Under the pieces are notes generated by a model. It was not told where the DNA came from. It did not search any database and saw nothing but the letters and a program-made list of their open reading frames with translations. This document shows, piece after piece, positions 59,031 through 64,000 of a stretch of DNA of 64,000 nt. A program made the translations under genes and the position numbers. Each line of letters opens with the position of its first letter. Position 1 is the stretch's first letter. Origin of the DNA: Homarus americanus (taxonomy: Eukaryota > Arthropoda > Malacostraca > Decapoda > Nephropidae); assembly GCF_018991925.1 (NCBI RefSeq), contig NW_024756966.1, positions 861,501 to 925,500 of the forward strand. Reading direction: 5' to 3'.

Positions 59031-59560
59031 CCAGTTTGGGTGAGCAGGCTTTTCCATACATTTTTTCCCTGTTTTTTTTTCCTCAAATTCTTTTCGTACT
59101 TCAGTTCTTTTCTTGGTCTTTTTTTTGTCATCTTGTTTGGTTTTGATTTTCTTGTCTGTGATTTAATAAGAAAATTGTGTTATTTTATTTTATTTTTTTT
59201 TGTTTTGAAGGTTTTGTGGTGATTTTTTCTTTGATTTAATTTGTTTTTGTTCGTTATCGTGATTGAGGTTTTACTTTGTGTATATATGTGTGTGTGTGTG
59301 TGTGTGTGTATGTGTGTGTGTACACTTTCTCAGCTCTCACTTCTCTCAGCTCTCACTCCTCTCAGCGCTCTCACCTCTCTCAGCTCTCATTAACACTGGT
59401 GCACTCTCTCAGCTCTCACTTCTCTCAGCTCTCACTCCTATCATCTCTCACATCTCCCAGCTCTCATTAACACCTCTCTCAGCTCTCAGTTCTCTCAGCT
59501 CTCACCTCTCTCAGCTCTCTCACTTCTCTCAGCTCTCACCTCTCCACGTTATGATGGGGT
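59031..59560. repeat. T-rich DNA, (GT)n and a 15-bp CTCTCAGCTCTCACT repeat
   Basis: GT repeats lie at 59286-59321. CTCTCAGCTCTCA(C/T)T units repeat about 14 times at 59326-59545. Confidence 0.88.
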
Positions 59561-59881
59561 GATGATGTTGTGTTAGGCCTATAGTGAGAGCCAGACAATC
59601 CCCGTGTTGACTTGCCTCTCTTCTTTTATGTCTCATTTTTATCACCTATTCTTCTTCTCCCCTCGTCCTTCATTCTTCTACTCTCTCTCTCTCTCTTCAT
59701 TCTTGATTCTTCTCTCTCTGTCTCTCTCTCTCTCTCTCTTCATTCCACACCTTGGCTCCTCATTACACATACTCGGTCTGTTTTCCCACATTCTCATTCC
59801 TCATTCCACTCTTCAACTTTCATTGTTTCTTTCATTTATCCATTATTCTTTACATTCTTTTTTCAGTTTTTGTGTGTTTCT

Positions 59882-59885
<4 letters not shown>
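59561..59885. repeat. T/C-rich sequence with short CT runs
   Basis: CT runs lie at 59678-59695 and 59713-59738. No gene is seen. Confidence 0.7.

Positions 59886-59938
<53 letters not shown>
59886..59938. repeat. (CT)n microsatellite
   Basis: A pure CT run of about 52 bp. Confidence 0.97.
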
Positions 59939-59940
<2 letters not shown>

Positions 59941-60365
59941 GCCTTTGTCATCCTGTTAAAAAAAATCCATATTTTTTTTTCTAGGTTAAAGTAGAACACA
60001 TATTTACCCTCGTTAAACCTACCCACCCTTCTAGGAACTGACCAATCAGACTCCGGGACAATAATGCTAGGAAAAAAAAACATGTACTTAATACTAGGGA
60101 AAAAACACTATACTAACACTAAGGGTAAAAATAGTCGAACAGTTTATACTAGAGAAGAAAAAAAAGTGTACTTTATACTGGATAAAAACTCCATACTAAC
60201 ACTGGGGGTAAAGTTATTGTACAGTTCATACTAGAAAAAAAATACCTAAATATGGGAAAAAAAATCATACATGGAGTACTAAAGAAAAGCGTGTCGTTAC
60301 TCCTGGGAGTAAAATAACTTAGTAGACAAATGGTCGGAATTTTTGCACAATTAACCCAGTATTTC

Positions 60366-60397
<32 letters not shown>

Positions 60398-60949
60398 CTG
60401 AAGGAAGGAGGGAGGGAGAGAGAGAGAGAGAGGCTGAAGGAAGGAGGGAGGGAGAGAGAGAGAGAGAGTAGGAGGGAGTGAGAAGTGATGGAGGAGTCGG
60501 CTAACCTCTCCCGACTTGCCCGACCAGCCGCATAAGATAGTTTCAAGGGGACCAGTAAGGAGGAGGAGGAGGTAGAGGAAGTGAGGTGGAGGAAGAGAAG
60601 AGGAGGGGGAGGAGGAGGAGGGGGCAGTTGAGGTGGAAGAGGAGGAAATAGTTGGAGGAAGGAAGGAAGTGGAGGAGGAGATGGAAGAAAAAACAAAATC
60701 ATATCAATCAAGTATAAAGAACATAAACCCAAAACATAAGACAATCGACAGTTTATTTTTCCCCTGACATCTATGATTTAATTTCTACCCTAAGTCGTTG
60801 TAATCTGGAGGCCGATTTTTACCGTGTCTGATCGTCATTTATTTGTACTCAGCTGAGACAAAAAGAAAAGGATTTGCCGATTTTAGTGGACTCGCCTTAA
60901 TGTTGATTTAATGACTTAGTAAACAACAACAAAAATCCTTATCCCTTTG
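59939..60949. repeat. Diverged 80-90 bp direct repeat, (GA)n blocks and purine-rich sequence
   Basis: A segment with ACTATACTAACACTAAGGGTA and ACAGTTTATACTAGA is duplicated once at 60085-60240. GA runs alternate with GGCTGAAGGAAGGAGGGAGG at 60367-60470 (two copies). Bases 60550-60690 are GGA-rich. Confidence 0.75.
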
Positions 60950-61205
60950 AGTACGAGGATTTAGCCCCTCTGAATACAGTGAATTAATTTATTGAGTACG
61001 ATGACTTGGACTTGGTGAGTTCATGTTAACCCCTTGAGTACTGACAATCCCTAGAGTACGATGATTTAACGCTTTGAGTACGATGATTTAACCCCTTAAA
61101 TAAACTTAATTAACCCATTGAATAAACTATTTTTATCCCCTTGAGTACCATATATTAACCCCGTGAGTACTATAACCTATCCCTCGAGTACAATAACATG
61201 GTACT
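60950..61205. repeat. Degenerate GAGTACGAT repeat, locus 2
   Basis: About ten diverged CCCTTGAGTACGATGATTTA-like units at 20-30 bp spacing match the array at 30215-30345. Confidence 0.7.
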
Positions 61206-61479
61206 CAGAGCAAGTTAACTCACCGTTCTTAAGGTAATTTAACTTTTACTTCAGACAAAAAATTCCTAAAGGCTCGTAAGGTAATTTTTCGCTTCTAAAT
61301 TAACTGAGCGTAAGACAATTGCCACCAGGTGTACTAGAGTCTCTGCGTGATTTCAGCGACATTTTAAAACGTTACGGTAATTAGGGAAGGGAAGGACGCT
61401 GCGTCTTATTATTAACGCAGAGAGTCTTAGAACACATATGACGCCATTTTGGAAGTCGTGTTCGTGTGTTAAATTGCAT
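61206..61479. other. Unique spacer
   Basis: Contains ACGCCATTTT at 61441, a YY1-like core. No gene is seen. Confidence 0.45.
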
Positions 61480-61840
61480 GTCGTTGTTGGTGGTGGTGGT
61501 GGTAGTGTTGGTGGTGGTAGTGTAGTGTTGGTGGTGGTAGTGTTGTTGTTGTTGGTGGTGGTGGTAGTGTTGGTGGTGGTGGTAGTGTTGGTGGTGGTAG
61601 TGTTGTTGTTGGTTGGTTGGTGGTAGTGTTGGTGGTGGTAGGTGTAGTGTTGGTGGTGGTAGTGTTGTTGTTGTTGGTGGTGGTGGTAGTGTTGTTGTTG
61701 TTGGTGGTGGTGGTAGTGTTGTTGGTGGTGGTGGTGGTGGTAGTGTTGGTGGTGGTAGTAGTGTTGGTGGTGGTCGTGTTGTTGTTGTGGTGGTGGTAGT
61801 GTTGTTGTTCTTGTTGTTTTTGTTGTTGTTATTACAGGTT
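61480..61840. repeat. GGT/GTT triplet minisatellite
   Basis: GTTGTTGTTGGTGGTGGTAG-type units of varied length fill about 350 bp. Confidence 0.93.
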
Positions 61841-62106
61841 AAAACGTAAAAAAAATGGCTGTGTGTGTCTGTGTACAGTATATGACGTGTGTGTGTGTGT
61901 GTGTGTGGACGGTAATGAAGTCATCACCATTTAGTCATGCCAGAAAGAGTTAACTAAGGAGTAAGTTAGTGTCCGTGAAGACATTTTTATACCTGTGTGA
62001 GGGAGAGCTTCGGGAGGTAACACGGGAGGAGACTAAACATTCACACGGACATCTAGGTAATTATATTGTCCTGTGTGTTAACTTGTTGTTGCGCAAATAT
62101 GTTAAT

Positions 62107-62158
<52 letters not shown>

Positions 62159-62511
62159 ATTTTTTACTCTTTAGCTTAATTTGGCTGTTGTCGTCTTACT
62201 AATGGAGGTGATCTTGTAGGGATAGTGGTAATGGGGGTAGTGATAGTGGTAGTTATAGTGAAGATGGTGGTAGTGAAGATGGTGGTAGTGATGGTTTTTT
62301 CGCCTCCTCCTCCTCACCACTCACCTCGGGTCCCTCCCCTCCCCCCCGCCTCTCTCATATCCATCATCTCAGTGGCACGTTCATAAAAACCACAGCAGGA
62401 AGAAAAAAGAAGATAGAAGAAAAATGTAGAGTAGAATTGAAAGAAGGAAAACGAAAGAAAAGAAGAAGGAAAAAAAGATAATTAAAAAAGAAGAAAGAAG
62501 CCCTCCCTCTC

Positions 62512-62515
<4 letters not shown>
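61841..62515. repeat. Unique DNA, (CT)n at 62110-62154 and GGTAGTGA repeats
   Basis: A short GT run lies at 61889-61907. GTAGTGA(T/A)(A/G)GTGGTAGT repeats lie at 62220-62295, and GAAGAAA-rich sequence at 62400-62500. Confidence 0.75.
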
Positions 62516-62556
<41 letters not shown>

Positions 62557-62626
62557 TCATTCAGGTTATAAAGAAAAACTCCTTCCTTATAATTGCCAGC
62601 TGATGAGAACACACGCGACAGGATGG

Positions 62627-62673
<47 letters not shown>
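62516..62673. repeat. Paired (CA)n microsatellites
   Basis: CA runs at 62516-62553 and 62633-62673 flank about 80 bp of unique DNA. Confidence 0.95.
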
Positions 62674-62675
<2 letters not shown>

Positions 62676-63245
62676 CCTCACACGAACGATTCTGAATAAT
62701 ACCAATGCAAGCGAAATGAGTGTTGCACGAACGGTATTATGTTGTGCCATTAGAAGCCTCCCCCCCCCCACCCTTCAACAAGACCCCTAGGGCTAGCCAC
62801 CTCACTATCCTCCATTCCTATCATCACCATCATAGGTGCTAGCCACATCATCACCAATCATCACTATCACCATTGCTATTACAAGGCTAGCCACACTATC
62901 CTCCACTACTATCACTAACACTACAGGGCTAACCACACCAGTACCACCACAGGGCTAGCCACAAGGCCAGTCACACCACCACTACTACCCCTCTACCCAC
63001 CACCGCCACCCACAATCTCCCCAACCACCACCACCCACAACCCTACCCCCTCCCCCCAACCACCATCACAGGGCCAAACAACCTCGCCATTCTCTCTTTT
63101 TATCCCTTGCCCACTAAGCCACAAATGAGGGGAATCCGCCGCTCGCTAATAATACTGATGAGGAATCCGGCGAGTCACATAACACACGCACACAATCCTC
63201 CTAATTATTCTTTCATGACGGGGAAAAATCAACTGAAACATGCAA
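62674..63245. repeat. Degenerate GGGCTAGCCAC repeats and ACC-rich sequence
   Basis: GGCTAGCCAC-type motifs occur about six times at 62790-62970. ACCACC triplets lie at 62960-63065. Confidence 0.65.
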
Positions 63246-63410
63246 GGTTTTTGGAGAGCGGCGGTGGTGGAAACGGTGGTGGCAGTGGTGGTGGAAACGG
63301 TGGTGGAAACGGTGGTGGTAGTGACGGGAGTAGCGGTCTTAAATAACCTATTCATCGTCTTCAAGTCACTATTGCTACCACCACCACTACTACTACTACC
63401 TTGACCAACT
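63246..63410. repeat. GGTGGAAAC repeat
   Basis: GGTGGTGGAAAC units repeat about four times at 63262-63320. Confidence 0.8.
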
Positions 63411-63745
63411 CTTCCTTCCTGCCTGCCTTCCTTCCTTCAGGAGTGAGAATATATCCTTCAGGAGTGACGGTGTACAGTAGGTTGGTCATCTCCTCGTCAG
63501 TAATAACAGGTGACGTGGCCGCATCATGACCTCCGAATTCCCAGAAAATTTTACCTTGTAATTTCCTGGTAATTGGTGACGTGAGAAGGTATCTAACTTA
63601 GTTCACTCGAGTCACTAAACAAAGATGGATTCCCAAAGCTTCTTCTATTATGATTTGTTTACTAATTGGAGTTTGAATGTATCGTACTGGCTACCGTAGG
63701 CTACGATACAAAAGGCGACTTCACAATACCCCAGACTACCCCCCA
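63411..63745. other. Unique non-coding DNA
   Basis: A TTCAGGAGTGA phrase is duplicated at about 63437 and 63457. Nothing else is seen. Confidence 0.45.
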
Positions 63746-63811
63746 AGGTATTGTTAGGGCAGGTTAATCATCAGGTGAAATAAACTGGGTGGGGCTAATC
63801 TTCAGGTGATC
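63746..63811. mobile_element. Foldback-element copy F (one arm, reverse orientation)
   Basis: TTAGGGCAGGTTAATCATCA and GGTGAAATAAACTGGGTGGG lead to CTAATCTTCAGGTGAT, the complement of the consensus arm. It is the best-preserved single arm in the window. Confidence 0.6.
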
Positions 63812-64000
63812 TAAATATTGTCGTCAAGAATTTCATAAAGAATTTAATCCACCAACTGTAAGTAAAGTATAGTTAAAAGGTAAATGTTATCTCGTATTAT
63901 TACATATTAGAGGGAGGCTTCAGGGGGAAACAAGCGAACGTTCGTCTGGCGTACCATCCATGAGTTCTTATGAAGTGGAAGGGAACTCCAGGCAGGCGCT
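63812..64000. other. Unique DNA at window edge
   Basis: Nothing recognisable is seen. Confidence 0.4.

Noticed and set aside
10081..64000. Transposase, reverse transcriptase or viral genes
   Set aside because: No frame shows recognisable catalytic motifs; all long frames are low complexity.

Overview
The window looks like arthropod nuclear DNA, most likely from a decapod crustacean. This is an inference: the only protein is an arthropod-type zfh2/ZFHX3-4 homologue, short CCTAA/TTAGG (arthropod telomere-type) runs occur in dispersed repeats, and the density of di- and trinucleotide microsatellites and minisatellites is of the kind reported for shrimp and crab genomes. There is no prokaryotic signature.

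Bases 2-6094 hold one gene fragment on the + strand: about 2,030 uninterrupted codons of a giant zinc-finger homeobox transcription factor with fourteen canonical C2H2 fingers, one degenerate finger and four homeodomains. Its 5' end lies upstream of the window. Its 3' end is ambiguous: the apparent stop codon overlaps a full GTGAGT splice donor, so the coding sequence either ends here or continues into exons not seen in this window.

Bases 6095 to about 10080 are AT-rich, poor in microsatellites, contain several AATAAA signals, and carry three tandem hairpins (7913-8098) plus a 23-nt-arm inverted repeat (8801-9047). This is best read as a long 3' UTR, or as an intron with an alternative polyadenylation site.

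Bases 10080-64000 contain no coding region I can defend. They are intergenic or intronic sequence: stretches of unique AT-rich DNA between very many microsatellites, minisatellites (16, 19, 20, 21, 22, 23 and 32 bp units) and pyrimidine-rich blocks. Most open frames there are read-through of simple repeats. Structures of note are a dispersed foldback element (at least six copies), a second dispersed repeat (two copies), a degenerate GAGTACGAT repeat at two distant loci, several clusters of evenly spaced CCAAT/ATTGG boxes, a 23-bp satellite with a six-unit higher-order period, one tRNA-like sequence, and a promoter-like patch at 46.3-46.8 kb. With a single gene visible, no multi-gene pathway can be described; the non-coding part may be the regulatory surroundings of the zfh2 locus.
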